Assembly: GCA_903837355.1 (NCBI GenBank)
Contig: CAILUI010000279.1
Location: 1 to 43,160 of the forward strand
DNA length: 43,160 nt
From: an uncultured Victivallales bacterium
Lineage (GTDB): Bacteria; Verrucomicrobiota; Lentisphaeria; Oligosphaerales; JAFGRS01
Direction: 5' to 3'
This document shows, piece after piece, positions 1-8,331 of this stretch. The notes below the pieces were generated by a model. The model was given only the letters and a program-made list of their open reading frames with translations, ran no database searches and had not been told where the DNA came from. Numbering within the stretch: position 1 is the stretch's first letter; every line of letters begins with the position of its first letter. Position numbers and translations under genes: made by a program.

Positions 1-154
1 CATACTCTTTGGAAAAGTCAAGAGGGCTCCGCACATTTCTCATGAAATTCGTCACCGGCGAAATCGATGCCCCGCGCGGTAGAACCGCAGAGCGCCCCCG
101 GACCCAAACCAGCAGGCCCCCCCATCCAGTGACCGGTTACCCGACGACTGCGGC

Positions 155-188
155 TTGCCTAGGCATTGCCTGGCGAGCGTGCTACAGT
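155..188 (+). promoter_or_regulatory. Possible promoter ahead of the EPS locus
   Basis: An extended -10 box (TGC followed by TACAGT, 180-188) lies about 100 bases before the STAS gene. TTGCCT at 155-160 is the closest -35-like hexamer, but its 22-base spacing is too long for a standard sigma-70 promoter, so the extended -10 would have to carry recognition. The 286 bases before the first gene contain no other gene I can support. Weak call based only on motif inspection. Confidence 0.22.
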
Positions 189-286
189 AGAAAGTGGCTT
201 CGCTGGCGGTGGCGCCGCAGCGGAGACGCGGCAGAGCTCAGAGCCCCTGGCGACGTGGTCCGCGGCGAACACGGAGGATAGACGTG

Positions 287-631
287 ATGGATATCCAGGT
301 CGAAACCGAGGGCGACGTCGTGGTCGCAACGGTCCAGGGACAAGCGCTGGACGCGGACTGTGCCCAGGAGTTCCGCGACAAGATGGGCCGCGTGGCCGCG
401 GCGCACACTCGGGTCCTGCTCGACCTGCACGACGTGGGTTTCGTGGACAGCTCCGGGCTGGGCGCGATCCTGTCGGCGATACGACAGTTGGGTGCCAAAG
501 GCGGGGGCCTGAAAATCTGCGCCCCGTCCAAACCGGTGCTGGCCCTGTTCGAACTGGTGCGGTTCCACCGTGTCGTCGACATCCTGAACAGCCGCGCCGA
601 GGGCGTGAACGCCTTCCGCACGGCGCCGTAG
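287..631 (+). CDS. Single-domain STAS protein (anti-sigma factor antagonist type)
   Basis: A 114-residue protein that is essentially one STAS domain, the fold of SpoIIAA-type anti-sigma-factor antagonists. Such proteins are switched by phosphorylation of a serine by a partner kinase and bind that kinase when unphosphorylated. The signature is intact: LLDLHDVGFVDSSGLGA at residues 44-60, with Asp54 and Ser55/Ser56 at the usual phosphorylation site. ATG 287 is chosen because GGAGGA at 273-278 sits 8 bases upstream; a GTG lies directly before it. It is the first gene of the + strand polysaccharide run, with the sugar transferase starting 38 bases downstream. Two more STAS-like domains occur at the far end of the locus in a WecG fusion. 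I infer a regulatory role in polysaccharide synthesis. No partner kinase or phosphatase gene is visible in the window. Confidence 0.88.
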   Translation: MDIQVETEGDVVVATVQGQALDADCAQEFRDKMGRVAAAHTRVLLDLHDVGFVDSSGLGAILSAIRQLGAKGGGLKICAPSKPVLALFELVRFHRVVDILNSRAEGVNAFRTAP

Positions 632-669
632 AACGCCGAGGGCAGCCGCGGCCGAGGGGGAAGGCACGC

Positions 670-1440
670 ATGAAGGACGACGAGGCAAGACCGTCAGGGC
701 CGGCGCCGGGCACCTACCGGCTTGACATCATGGACGAGCTCTGCCGGCTGTACGCCGGGGGCCTTGGCGGCAGAGTCCCGTGGCGTCGGCGCTGGCGCTT
801 TCTCCGCAAGCGCTTCTCCTGGTCGTTGGTCGTGGCCGGCGCCCGCTTCGTGAAGCGGCTGGTCGACGTGGTGGCCGCGGCCGGGCTGCTGGTCGCCTTG
901 TCGCCGCTATTCGGTTTGGTCGCCCTCTGCATCAAGCTCACCGACGGCGGTCCGGTGTTTTTCCGGCAGACCCGCGTCGGCCGCTGGGGCCGGGAGTTCC
1001 CCTTCCCGAAGTTTCGCTCGATGGTGGTGAACGCCGAGCGGCTGAAGGACTCCCTCCTGACCGTGAGCGATCACGGACAAGGGGTCACCTTCAAGATGAA
1101 GCGCGACCCCCGCATCACCACCATCGGCCGCATCATCCGCAAGCTCAGCATCGACGAACTGCCGCAGTTGTGGTGCGTTCTGAAGGGCGACATGTCCCTG
1201 GTCGGTCCGCGGCCGCCGGTGCCGCGCGAAGTGGCTCTCTATACGCTCGCGGACCGGCGGCGGCTGGACGTCATTCCGGGGCTGACCTGCATCTGGCAGG
1301 TCAGTGGGCGCGCCGACATCCCCTTCGACCGACAGGTGGAGCTGGACGTGGCCTACATTCAGAGCCAGAGCTTTTGGGTGGACGTCAAACTCCTCCTGAA
1401 GACGATCCCGGCAGTCCTGCTGGGCCGGGGAGCGTACTAG
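670..1440 (+). CDS. Initiating sugar-phosphate transferase (polyprenyl glycosylphosphotransferase, WbaP/ExoY/PglC type)
   Basis: This 256-residue protein is a short-form bacterial sugar transferase. The family moves a sugar-1-phosphate from a nucleotide sugar to undecaprenyl phosphate on the inner membrane, starting the repeat unit. Residues 64-92 form the membrane or re-entrant helix, followed by the hallmark blocks KFRSM (114-118), KRDPRIT (144-150), SIDELPQLW (160-168), GDMSLVGPRPP (173-183) and PGLT (203-206). All catalytic motifs look intact. It lacks the multi-spanning N-terminal CoA-binding-like domain of longer members and has instead a basic cytosolic stretch of about 60 residues. 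ATG 670 follows a GAGGGGGAAGG sequence at 654-664. Its position behind the STAS gene and before a degenerate paralogous domain in the next gene suggests it is the priming enzyme of the locus. The sugar cannot be read from the sequence. Confidence 0.93.
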   Translation: MKDDEARPSGPAPGTYRLDIMDELCRLYAGGLGGRVPWRRRWRFLRKRFSWSLVVAGARFVKRLVDVVAAAGLLVALSPLFGLVALCIKLTDGGPVFFRQTRVGRWGREFPFPKFRSMVVNAERLKDSLLTVSDHGQGVTFKMKRDPRITTIGRIIRKLSIDELPQLWCVLKGDMSLVGPRPPVPREVALYTLADRRRLDVIPGLTCIWQVSGRADIPFDRQVELDVAYIQSQSFWVDVKLLLKTIPAVLLGRGAY

Positions 1441-1463
1441 CCTGCAAGGGGGGGGGTGGGTGG

Positions 1464-2933
1464 ATGCAAGCGATCCTCTTCGCTACGGGTAAGCCGGTCG
1501 CGGGAGCGCAGTCGCTGCCTGAGGGCCGGCCGGCCGCCCTGTTACCCCTGGTGGACCGCCCGTTCATCCAGCACGTCATTGAGCACCTGGTAGGGCGCGG
1601 CGTGACCGAGATCAGCGTGGTGTTGAGCTTGTACCCCGAACAGTTCTCGGCGCTGCTGGGCGACGGTTCCCGGTGGGGGTGTCGGATCGAGACGCGCCTG
1701 GTGCGCTCCGAGGAGCAGCCCTACGGCGTCCTGCGGGCGCTGGTGCCCGGTCCTGCCACCATGCTCCTGCTGGGGCATGCGGACCGCCTGCCGGCCGGCG
1801 TGCCGATCCCCTGTCCTGACTCCCTTCCCCACGCCCTGCTGGAACCGCCCACGACGAGCGACGTCGGCAGCGGCTGGGGGTGGGTTCCCGCCGCGGCGCT
1901 CGACCAGGTGCGAGCCGAGTGGGACGAGTCGGCGTTCTGCGCCTGGCTGGGCGCGACCGCGCAGCGCCTGGGGACGCTTGGCCGGGCGACCGCGATGCTG
2001 TCCGTCAGGTCGCTGCCGGAACTCCTGGCCTCGCAACGGCTGGCGCTGGACGGCGACTTCCCTGGGCTGCTCCTCGACGGGGGCACGGCCGAGCCCGGGA
2101 TCCGCCTGTGCCGGAATGCGGTCCTGCATCCGACGGCCCGGTTGCTGCCGCCGGTTTTCATCGGCCCGGACTGCAACATCGGCCGCGGCGTGGTCCTGGG
2201 GCCGAACGTCGTCGTCCAGCCGCGCTGCGTGCTGGACGACCATTGCAGTGCGAGCGATGCCCTTGTCCTCAGCGGCAGCTACGTCGGGGAGAGCCTCGAG
2301 TTGAGCCAGGTACTGGTCGACCGTAACCGCCTCATGAACGCCAAGTATGGCACCGAGTTGGCGGTCAGCGATACCTTCATCCTGGGCGCGGTGGCGGGAG
2401 GAAGCGGAGTGGGCGCCCTCCTCCGCGGCGCGGCCCGGATTCCGGCGGCCCTGCTGTTCCTGCTCTGCCTCCCGGTGCTGGCCGTGGCCGCCCTCTGGCG
2501 CCGGCTGCAGGGCCACCGCCCGGTGGTCTGCCGCCGAGCCGTGGTGCGACTCCCGGCGCCCGATGCGTCCCGGACGCCCCCGCCGTTCGAGCTTCTGAGC
2601 CTGGCGGAGCCGGAGACGCTGACGAGCGTGCGTCAGCACTTCCTCCTGGTGTTTCTACCCGGGCTGCTGCAGGTGATCAGCGGGAAGCTCGCTATCGTCG
2701 GCATCCGGCCTCTGCGTGCCGCGGAACTGGAGGCGATGGGCGCGGACCGGCGGGGCCTCTGTCTGCGGACGAAGGCGGGGCTGGTGACGGAGGCGCTGTT
2801 GGTGTATGGCCCGAGCGCGAACGACGATGACCAGTACTCCGCCGAGGCCGTCTATGCGGTCCGTGCCGGGATGGGCTATGACGCCCGGCTCCTGGCCCGC
2901 TACCTGCTGGCCCTCCTCCTGCCGCGGCCTTAA
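1464..2933 (+). CDS. Degenerate fusion: nucleotidyltransferase-like + left-handed beta-helix + sugar-transferase-like domain
   Basis: This 489-residue protein has three parts. Residues 1-200 align by eye with sugar nucleotidyltransferases (PFIQHVIEHLVGRGVTEISV at 33-52), but the glycine-rich GxGTR signature is replaced by ATGKPVAG and the usual metal-binding GD by GHAD. Residues 205-310 form a hexapeptide beta-helix (FIGPDCNIGRGVVLGPNVVV). A hydrophobic segment near 325-350 leads to a C-terminal remnant of a sugar transferase, in which LPGLLQVISGKLAIVGIRPL matches the LPQL..GDMSLVGPRP block of the preceding gene while the KFRSM and DP blocks are missing. Both catalytic halves therefore look dead, suggesting a scaffold or regulator of the priming enzyme; that role is inference. 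The gene starts 23 bases after the sugar transferase. Its stop codon shares TTAA (2930-2933) with the convergent glycosyltransferase gene. Confidence 0.78.
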   Translation: MQAILFATGKPVAGAQSLPEGRPAALLPLVDRPFIQHVIEHLVGRGVTEISVVLSLYPEQFSALLGDGSRWGCRIETRLVRSEEQPYGVLRALVPGPATMLLLGHADRLPAGVPIPCPDSLPHALLEPPTTSDVGSGWGWVPAAALDQVRAEWDESAFCAWLGATAQRLGTLGRATAMLSVRSLPELLASQRLALDGDFPGLLLDGGTAEPGIRLCRNAVLHPTARLLPPVFIGPDCNIGRGVVLGPNVVVQPRCVLDDHCSASDALVLSGSYVGESLELSQVLVDRNRLMNAKYGTELAVSDTFILGAVAGGSGVGALLRGAARIPAALLFLLCLPVLAVAALWRRLQGHRPVVCRRAVVRLPAPDASRTPPPFELLSLAEPETLTSVRQHFLLVFLPGLLQVISGKLAIVGIRPLRAAELEAMGADRRGLCLRTKAGLVTEALLVYGPSANDDDQYSAEAVYAVRAGMGYDARLLARYLLALLLPRP

Positions 2934-4234
2934 CGCTGCCGCTCCGCGCGGCTCTCGGCGTAGAGCGCGATGATCTGTCGCGCCTTCTCGGGCCAGGCGA
3001 ACTCCCGGCCGCGGGCCAGGGCGGCGGCGGCCATCAGGGCGCGTTTCTCCGGGTTGCGGGCCAGATCGCCGATATGGGACGCCAGCTCGGTGATGATGTA
3101 CTCGCGTGACCGCGGCGCGATCTTGACGCCGCTGGCGGCGGTAACGTATTCGCCGATGCCGCCGTGGTCGACCACCAGGGAGGGCACGGCGGCGGCCATG
3201 GCTTCGAGCACGACCGTGCCCCCGAACTCCCGGATGGAGGGGAAGCAGAAGAGGTGCGAGTCGCGATAGTAACGGGCCGTCTCCAACTGCGGCAGCCAGC
3301 CCGTGAAGGTGACCGGACACGCGGGCCCCAGCGCCCGCGCCTGCACCTCCAGGGCGCCCCGCTCCGAGCCGTCGCCAACGATCGTCAAGCGCAGGCGTGA
3401 GCGCAGGTCGGCGGGAAGCTGGGCGAGCGCGGCGAGGAGCATGTCGGCACCTTTATACGGAACCAGCCTGCCCACAAAGAGGAGCTGCAGCGGCTGGTTC
3501 GGCTCCAGGGGGGGCGGCGCGTCAACGTAGAACGATGGATCAACCCCGTTTTCGGGAACGAGGAGAAGGCGCCGGTCGGCCAACTGCAGCGTCTCCCGCA
3601 GCATGTTCAGGGTGTACTGCGACCCGGCCAGCACTCGGTCCGCGCCCCGGTAGGTCGCCGTATAGCCCGGCAGGAGTCGGCAGAGCCCGCGGAAGACGTT
3701 GAACGCCGCATACTCCTTGCGGGCGATTGCAGCGAACCCCGGGGGGAATGGGACCCCGCCATTGACCGGTCCCAGGATGAAGGGGGTGGGGCCCGTGCAG
3801 GCCCGCGCCAGGGCGACGGGGTAACGGGGCATCATCGGCGTCATCGCGTGGACCGCCGCGAACTCGCCGCCGCGGACGCGCTCCCCAAACTGGCGCAGCA
3901 CCCGCCGGCTGAACTCGGCATAGGCGGGGTAGCTGAGAACGTGCCGCAGGGGCCAGTTCACACTGCCACCGACCGAGTCGACCGCGCCCCGCGTGGTCAG
4001 CCGTTTGACCAGCCTGAGGTAGGCCCGCAGCGGGCCGGACTCGGACAGGTAGACCACGGGACGGTCGCCGCGCACTTTGTCCAAGGCCGGTGCATTGCGC
4101 TCCGTGGTCACCAGGAGCACCGGCACCGCGCGGCTGATCTGATCGTAGAAGTTGAAGGCGACCAGGGGCACGGAGGCGAGCTCCTGGCTGCACTCATAGA
4201 AGACCTGCAGAACCGGTTTGCGGTCGTCTTTCAT
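2930..4234 (-). CDS. GT4-family glycosyltransferase on the opposite strand
   Basis: A 434-residue GT-B retaining glycosyltransferase (GT4). The C-terminal nucleotide-sugar domain shows LLFVGRLVPYKGADMLLAAL and the E-x7-E motif REFGGTVVLEAM, followed by a glycine-rich VVDHGGIGEYV loop. The N-terminal half has the long receiver domain typical of cytosolic EPS transferases that use lipid-linked acceptors. ATG 4234 is preferred over the upstream in-frame ATG because AAGGAGGG lies just before it. It is the only - strand gene inside the EPS locus, converging tail to tail with the upstream gene and diverging from the polymerase gene. A plausible sigma-70 promoter sits at 4341-4368. The sugar donor is unknown. 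The inverted orientation suggests separate control or later insertion. Confidence 0.9.
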   Translation of the reverse strand: MKDDRKPVLQVFYECSQELASVPLVAFNFYDQISRAVPVLLVTTERNAPALDKVRGDRPVVYLSESGPLRAYLRLVKRLTTRGAVDSVGGSVNWPLRHVLSYPAYAEFSRRVLRQFGERVRGGEFAAVHAMTPMMPRYPVALARACTGPTPFILGPVNGGVPFPPGFAAIARKEYAAFNVFRGLCRLLPGYTATYRGADRVLAGSQYTLNMLRETLQLADRRLLLVPENGVDPSFYVDAPPPLEPNQPLQLLFVGRLVPYKGADMLLAALAQLPADLRSRLRLTIVGDGSERGALEVQARALGPACPVTFTGWLPQLETARYYRDSHLFCFPSIREFGGTVVLEAMAAAVPSLVVDHGGIGEYVTAASGVKIAPRSREYIITELASHIGDLARNPEKRALMAAAALARGREFAWPEKARQIIALYAESRAERQR

Positions 4235-4340
4235 GCCACCCTCCTTCAGCCCTGACGGTGACAGGCCAGCGCGGGCCGCCACCCGGCTTGCCACCGCTCA
4301 GGCTCCCGACGCCGCGGCGGCGGCGTCAGGGTCCTCGTGC

Positions 4341-4368
4341 AGTATAGTACGCCCAACCAGACAGGCAA
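4341..4368 (-). promoter_or_regulatory. Putative sigma-70 promoter for the - strand glycosyltransferase
   Basis: Reading the - strand, TTGCCT (4368-4363) and TATACT (4346-4341) are separated by 16 bases, a near-consensus arrangement rare in such GC-rich DNA. Transcription would begin near 4334 and give a leader of about 100 bases before ATG 4234. It lies in the 199-base divergent gap between the glycosyltransferase and the polymerase gene, so it could also affect the + strand promoter, which I cannot define. Confidence 0.42.
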
Positions 4369-4433
4369 CCGAGGGGCGCCGCCGGGGCCAGCGACGGCGC
4401 TCAAGGGTGAGGCGGGCGGCGGAGACGTGCCGG

Positions 4434-5822
4434 GTGGATGCCAAGTACGTCATATTCTTCCTCGTCGTGCTGGTGATGGTGCCGGCAGGGGCGGTGGCGT
4501 GCATGCTCTGGCACCCCTTTCGGCACGCGGTTCTGGTGGTGATGGTGTGGAGCACCTGCATCCCGGAGTCGGTGGGGATCAACTTCCTCTCCCGGGAATT
4601 CTACCGCACCACGACGCGCGGGCTGGAGGTCAGCCTCGCCGATCTCTGCGCCCTGATCCTCCTGGCCGCGTTGCTGACGGATTCCAGCCGGCGTTTCCGC
4701 TGGTTCCTGCCCCTGACCATACCCACCCTCGTCTTCCTGGGCGTCGTGCTGATCTCCTGGGGGTGTATCGGCGACAACCCCGCCGTCCCGGCGCAGGCCC
4801 TGGAGGTTCCCTACCCCGTCTTCGAGGTCAAGTTGTACCCCATGTTCGAGGTCGCCAAGATGCTGCGCGGGTTCCTCGTCTACCTGGTGGTTACGAATTA
4901 CGCCCGGGACGATACCGATTTCCACGTCTTTGCCCTGGCCATGGGCCTGGTGGTCATGTACATGGGCTACATGGGGCTCTACAACCGCTACATCCTGGGC
5001 ATCAACCGGGTGCGCGTCAGCTTCGGACACGCCAACAGCTACGCCACGTACATGGCGATGATGGGGGCGGTGATGGTGTCCCTGGCGGTCCACTCCCGCA
5101 GCCTGTTGCTCGGGGGGCTGTGGCTGGGCTTGACCGCGACCGCGGGCATCAGCGTCATCCTGACCATCTCCCGCGGCGGACTCCTCGCCTTCGCCAGCGG
5201 CCTGGGGCTGGCCGCGACCTTCCTGCTGCCGCGTTACGTGACCGTCAAGAACGTGCTCTTGCCGCTGGTGGGGGCACTCGGGGCGGCCGCCATCCTGGCC
5301 AAGTCGATGGAGACGCTGGCGGGGCGCTTTGACGCCGACACCGAGGCCGACATGGAGTACCGCGGCATCTATAACCGGGAAGCCCGACTGATGGTCAGTG
5401 AGCATCCCTTCGGAGTGGGCATGGGCAACTTCTCCGCCTTCTCCTGGGTTCGCTACGGCGAGTTGGCCGACCCGGACCTGCACCCCGGCACGCCGCCGCA
5501 CAACATCCTCTACATGACCCTGGGTGAGTTGGGCTACCCCGGCGTCCTCGCCTTCGCGCTCATCTGGGCGCGGTTCTACGGTCTGGCGCTGCCGCTGCTG
5601 CTGAGTCTGCGCACCGGCATCGTGCCGGCGCTGGCGGTCGGCTGCGTCGTCGGCACCGTCGTCAGCCACATCCAGAACTTCCTGCACATGACCTACCGAG
5701 AGACCCCGATGTACTTTATGATGCAGATGTTCGTGGGGGTCGCGATGGCGGCACGATTCCGCCTCCGTGAGGACGCCCAACGGGCCAAAGAGAGCGTGAG
5801 AAACGAGGGGCACAGTGGGTGA
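4434..5822 (+). CDS. O-antigen ligase/polymerase-type membrane protein (Wzy/WaaL family)
   Basis: A polytopic inner-membrane protein of about 462 residues with roughly eleven hydrophobic segments, the size and topology of Wzy polymerases and O-antigen ligases. The signature region is present: SRGGLLAFASGLGLAATFLL in a central helix, then a periplasmic loop with EHPFGVGMGNF and GTPPHNILYMTLGELGYPG, which matches the Wzy_C pattern with His and Glu before a final helix bundle. In this context it probably joins repeat units after Wzx flipping. The longest open frame starts at 4218, but its first 70 residues are basic, lack family character and overlap the divergent gene. I therefore chose GTG 4434, which is preceded by GGAG at 4421-4424 and followed at once by the first membrane helix. 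Polymerase versus ligase cannot be decided from sequence alone. Confidence 0.85.
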   Translation: MDAKYVIFFLVVLVMVPAGAVACMLWHPFRHAVLVVMVWSTCIPESVGINFLSREFYRTTTRGLEVSLADLCALILLAALLTDSSRRFRWFLPLTIPTLVFLGVVLISWGCIGDNPAVPAQALEVPYPVFEVKLYPMFEVAKMLRGFLVYLVVTNYARDDTDFHVFALAMGLVVMYMGYMGLYNRYILGINRVRVSFGHANSYATYMAMMGAVMVSLAVHSRSLLLGGLWLGLTATAGISVILTISRGGLLAFASGLGLAATFLLPRYVTVKNVLLPLVGALGAAAILAKSMETLAGRFDADTEADMEYRGIYNREARLMVSEHPFGVGMGNFSAFSWVRYGELADPDLHPGTPPHNILYMTLGELGYPGVLAFALIWARFYGLALPLLLSLRTGIVPALAVGCVVGTVVSHIQNFLHMTYRETPMYFMMQMFVGVAMAARFRLREDAQRAKESVRNEGHSG

Positions 5823-6819
5823 GCGAGAGTCAGCGACCGCGCGACCCGACGTCTGGCACTACCTGGCCGGTCGCCTGCCTGCGGAGCACCTCAGCCAGCG
5901 CACCCTGGCCCAGGCTGAACACGTGGCCTGGATGCTGGCGCGGGGCCGGGGACGCCTGCGCCTGCACCTGGAAGAGATCCCGGGCTGCAACGAGTTCGTC
6001 GGCACCGTGCTCCGGCTTACGGGGACCCTGGCCGCCGGCGTGGCGAATGCCTTACGCCTCGAGGTCCGCGAGCACCAGGTGCCGATCCCCGGACTCCCCG
6101 CCGGGCTCGACGGGCTGCGGATCCTGCAGCTCTCCGACCTGCATCTGGATGGTCATCCGGATCTGCCTGGCGTCATCGCCCAACGGCTTGCCACCGTCCG
6201 CTGCGATGTCGCGGTTCTGACCGGCGACTACCGCTTCCTCACCACCGGCCCCTTCGGGCGCGCCCTGCAGGGCATGGAGCAGCTTCTCGCGGTCCTTTCG
6301 CCCCCGCTGGGGGTCCACGCCATCCTCGGCAACCACGATTTCGTCGAGATGGTCCAGCCTCTGGAGGAGATGGGGGTGCGCTTCCTGCTCAACGAAAACC
6401 GCGCTCTGGACGGCCCCGGCAGCCCCTTCCTGGCGGGCCTGGACGACACGCACTACTACGGCACCGCCGACCTGGACAAGGCTCTCGCGGGAGTCCCCGC
6501 CGGCCTGCCGGTGGTGCTGCTGGTTCACTCCCCTGAACTGATCCGGGAGGCGGCCGCCCGCGGGTGTGCGCTGTACCTGACCGGGCACACCCATGGCGGG
6601 CAGATCTGCCTTCCCGGCGGCATTCCCATCATCACCAATGCCCGCTGCCCCCGACGCTACTGCAGCGGCCCCTGGCGCGCCGGGGCGCTGCAGGGCTACA
6701 CCTCGACCGGCTGCGGCTCCTCCGGGGTCTTTGCCCGCTTTGGTTGCGCCCCGGAGATTACAGTGCATGTTCTACGCCGAGGGGATGCCAGGGCCCCCGG
6801 GGTCACCGGCACTGCCTGA
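5815..6819 (+). CDS. YkuE-like calcineurin-type metallophosphoesterase
   Basis: A 334-residue binuclear metallophosphoesterase. Family motifs appear in order: LSDLHLDGH with Asp108 and His110, LTGDYRF with Asp138, LGNHD with Asn173 and His174, VHSPEL with His238, and TGHTHGGQI with His258 and His260. The C-terminal half matches YkuE-type enzymes, including the GCGSSGVFARFGCAPEI tail. The first 95 residues are an extension without a clear signal peptide or membrane helix, unlike classical YkuE. GTG 5815 overlaps the polymerase gene by 8 bases and follows GAGGGG at 5805-5810, so the two are translationally coupled. The family hydrolyses phosphomonoesters, phosphodiesters or pyrophosphates such as UDP-sugar precursors. 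A role in recycling undecaprenyl pyrophosphate or trimming phosphate decorations is only a guess from context. Confidence 0.9.
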   Translation: MGERESATARPDVWHYLAGRLPAEHLSQRTLAQAEHVAWMLARGRGRLRLHLEEIPGCNEFVGTVLRLTGTLAAGVANALRLEVREHQVPIPGLPAGLDGLRILQLSDLHLDGHPDLPGVIAQRLATVRCDVAVLTGDYRFLTTGPFGRALQGMEQLLAVLSPPLGVHAILGNHDFVEMVQPLEEMGVRFLLNENRALDGPGSPFLAGLDDTHYYGTADLDKALAGVPAGLPVVLLVHSPELIREAAARGCALYLTGHTHGGQICLPGGIPIITNARCPRRYCSGPWRAGALQGYTSTGCGSSGVFARFGCAPEITVHVLRRGDARAPGVTGTA

Positions 6820-6942
6820 CGCACAGGGCGGCGGCAGGCAGAGCCGGAGCCCGCGCGCGGTGGCGCGCAACGCGTTGTGTGTGGCTGCCAACGGTGTTCC
6901 ACCGGGGTATGACACGGGCCACCGGGCCAAGGACAACGGCGG

Positions 6943-8331
6943 ATGAATGCGAGCGAGTACTACAGGTTTGCGGAGGGCCGGCGCAGCACTCGGTTATTCC
7001 GGGATGAGCCCGTCGACCCGGACGCCGTCAAGCGTATCATCCATGCCGCTACCCTGGCGCCGACGGCCTGCAACCGCCAGTTGTGGGACTTCGTGGTCGT
7101 CACCGACACGAAGGTCAAGGACCGCGTCCTGCGGCTGAGCCATGCCGAGCAGTCCTACCTGCACGATGCCCCGGTGCTGCTGGCCGTGTTCTACGACGCC
7201 ACCCTGGAGTCCCGCAATCCCTGTTTCACGCCGTACGTCACTGCCGGCATGGCGATCTACGCGCTGTTGCTGGCCGCTGAAGCCGAGGGTCTGGGCGCGA
7301 TCTACCTGGGCGGCATTCGGCGTCCGAAGGGCGTGGCCGAGGCCCTGGGGGCGCCGGCGTATGCCACCAACCTGGGACTCATCTGCCTGGGACAGCGGGC
7401 GGACAACCCGCCCGCCCCACCCCATCGCCAGGTCGATGATATCACCGGGTACAACGCCTTCCGGCTCACCCCGAAGCGCTACCACGCCGACATCCGCCCG
7501 CACCTGTGGAGCCTGCCCCAGATCGCCGACTTCCGAGATAAGCTGCTCTGGTACAAGGGGGTCGCCATCGATGGGCCAACCCTGCACGTCGACAACGACG
7601 CCCGCTTCTCGCCCAAGTGCCTGTTTGTGACCGGCGAACTGGGGCGGCTGACGCAGGAGCGGGCGCCGGCCAAGGTCCTGGACGTGTTCTCGTACAACGG
7701 GGACATGGTCCAGCAACTGCTGAACAGCGCCGGGGATGAACTGGAGACGCTCTATGCCTATGACCTGACCCCCGGCATCCTCGAGTACGTCCGCGTTCGT
7801 CTGAGCGGCCGCTGCGACCTGGCGCGGGTCCAGTACCTGCTCAATCGCACGGAGGAGCGCATCGATATCCCGCTGCCGGATCAGCACGTTGACGTGGTCC
7901 TCTGCTACGAACGGCTCGAGCACTTCGAGGATCCCCTGCCTCTCGTCCGCGAAATGCGGCGGGTACTCAAGCCCGACGGCCGCATCCTGGTGGCCGTCTC
8001 GAACCGCTTCTACCCGCATCTCTACCGCTATCGCCGCACCCACCGCAAGGACTACTCGCTCGGGCGGAATTGGAACCGCGGCCCCGAGCGCAAGTATGAG
8101 CCCGGGCAACTGGCCCGCTGTTTCCGTGAGGCTGGCCTCACGGTCGTGCAGGTCACCGGCCTACAGCCGGTCTCCCAGAAGCTGTTCGAGGTCGCCGAAA
8201 AAGCCGCGCGGCGGCTCGGCTGGCAGGGTCTGGGGGATTGGCTCGCCGACCGCCGCGGTCAGCACTACAGCACCCGTTCGTGGCTTCGTAACTTCAGCAG
8301 CGTGCAGGTCTATGAACTCTCAGCATCCTGA
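6943..8331 (+). CDS. Nitroreductase-SAM methyltransferase fusion protein
   Basis: A 462-residue protein joining two enzyme folds. Residues 1-175 are a nitroreductase-family flavin domain with RRSTRLF (13-19) and LAPTACNRQLWDFVVV (38-53), the FMN-phosphate and substrate regions. AAEAEGLGAIYLGGIR (111-126) is also typical. Residues 215-400 are a class I SAM-dependent methyltransferase: VLDVFSYNGDMV (245-256) replaces the glycine-rich motif I, Asp274 sits at the end of beta-2 (YAYDLTP), and VVLCYERLEHFEDPLPLV with VLKPDGRILVAVSN matches the Methyltransf_11 pattern. ATG 6943 follows AAGGA, 123 bases after the phosphoesterase. The gene overlaps the next by 20 bases. Such an oxidoreductase-methyltransferase fusion inside an EPS locus suggests tailoring of a sugar or lipid carrier, but the substrate is unknown. 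Motif I is poor in glycine, so activity is uncertain. Confidence 0.85.
   Translation: MNASEYYRFAEGRRSTRLFRDEPVDPDAVKRIIHAATLAPTACNRQLWDFVVVTDTKVKDRVLRLSHAEQSYLHDAPVLLAVFYDATLESRNPCFTPYVTAGMAIYALLLAAEAEGLGAIYLGGIRRPKGVAEALGAPAYATNLGLICLGQRADNPPAPPHRQVDDITGYNAFRLTPKRYHADIRPHLWSLPQIADFRDKLLWYKGVAIDGPTLHVDNDARFSPKCLFVTGELGRLTQERAPAKVLDVFSYNGDMVQQLLNSAGDELETLYAYDLTPGILEYVRVRLSGRCDLARVQYLLNRTEERIDIPLPDQHVDVVLCYERLEHFEDPLPLVREMRRVLKPDGRILVAVSNRFYPHLYRYRRTHRKDYSLGRNWNRGPERKYEPGQLARCFREAGLTVVQVTGLQPVSQKLFEVAEKAARRLGWQGLGDWLADRRGQHYSTRSWLRNFSSVQVYELSAS

Noticed and set aside
4343..4348. TATAGT as a + strand -10 box for the polymerase gene
   Set aside because: No -35-like hexamer lies at the right distance, whereas the overlapping - strand arrangement has a good 16-base spacing.
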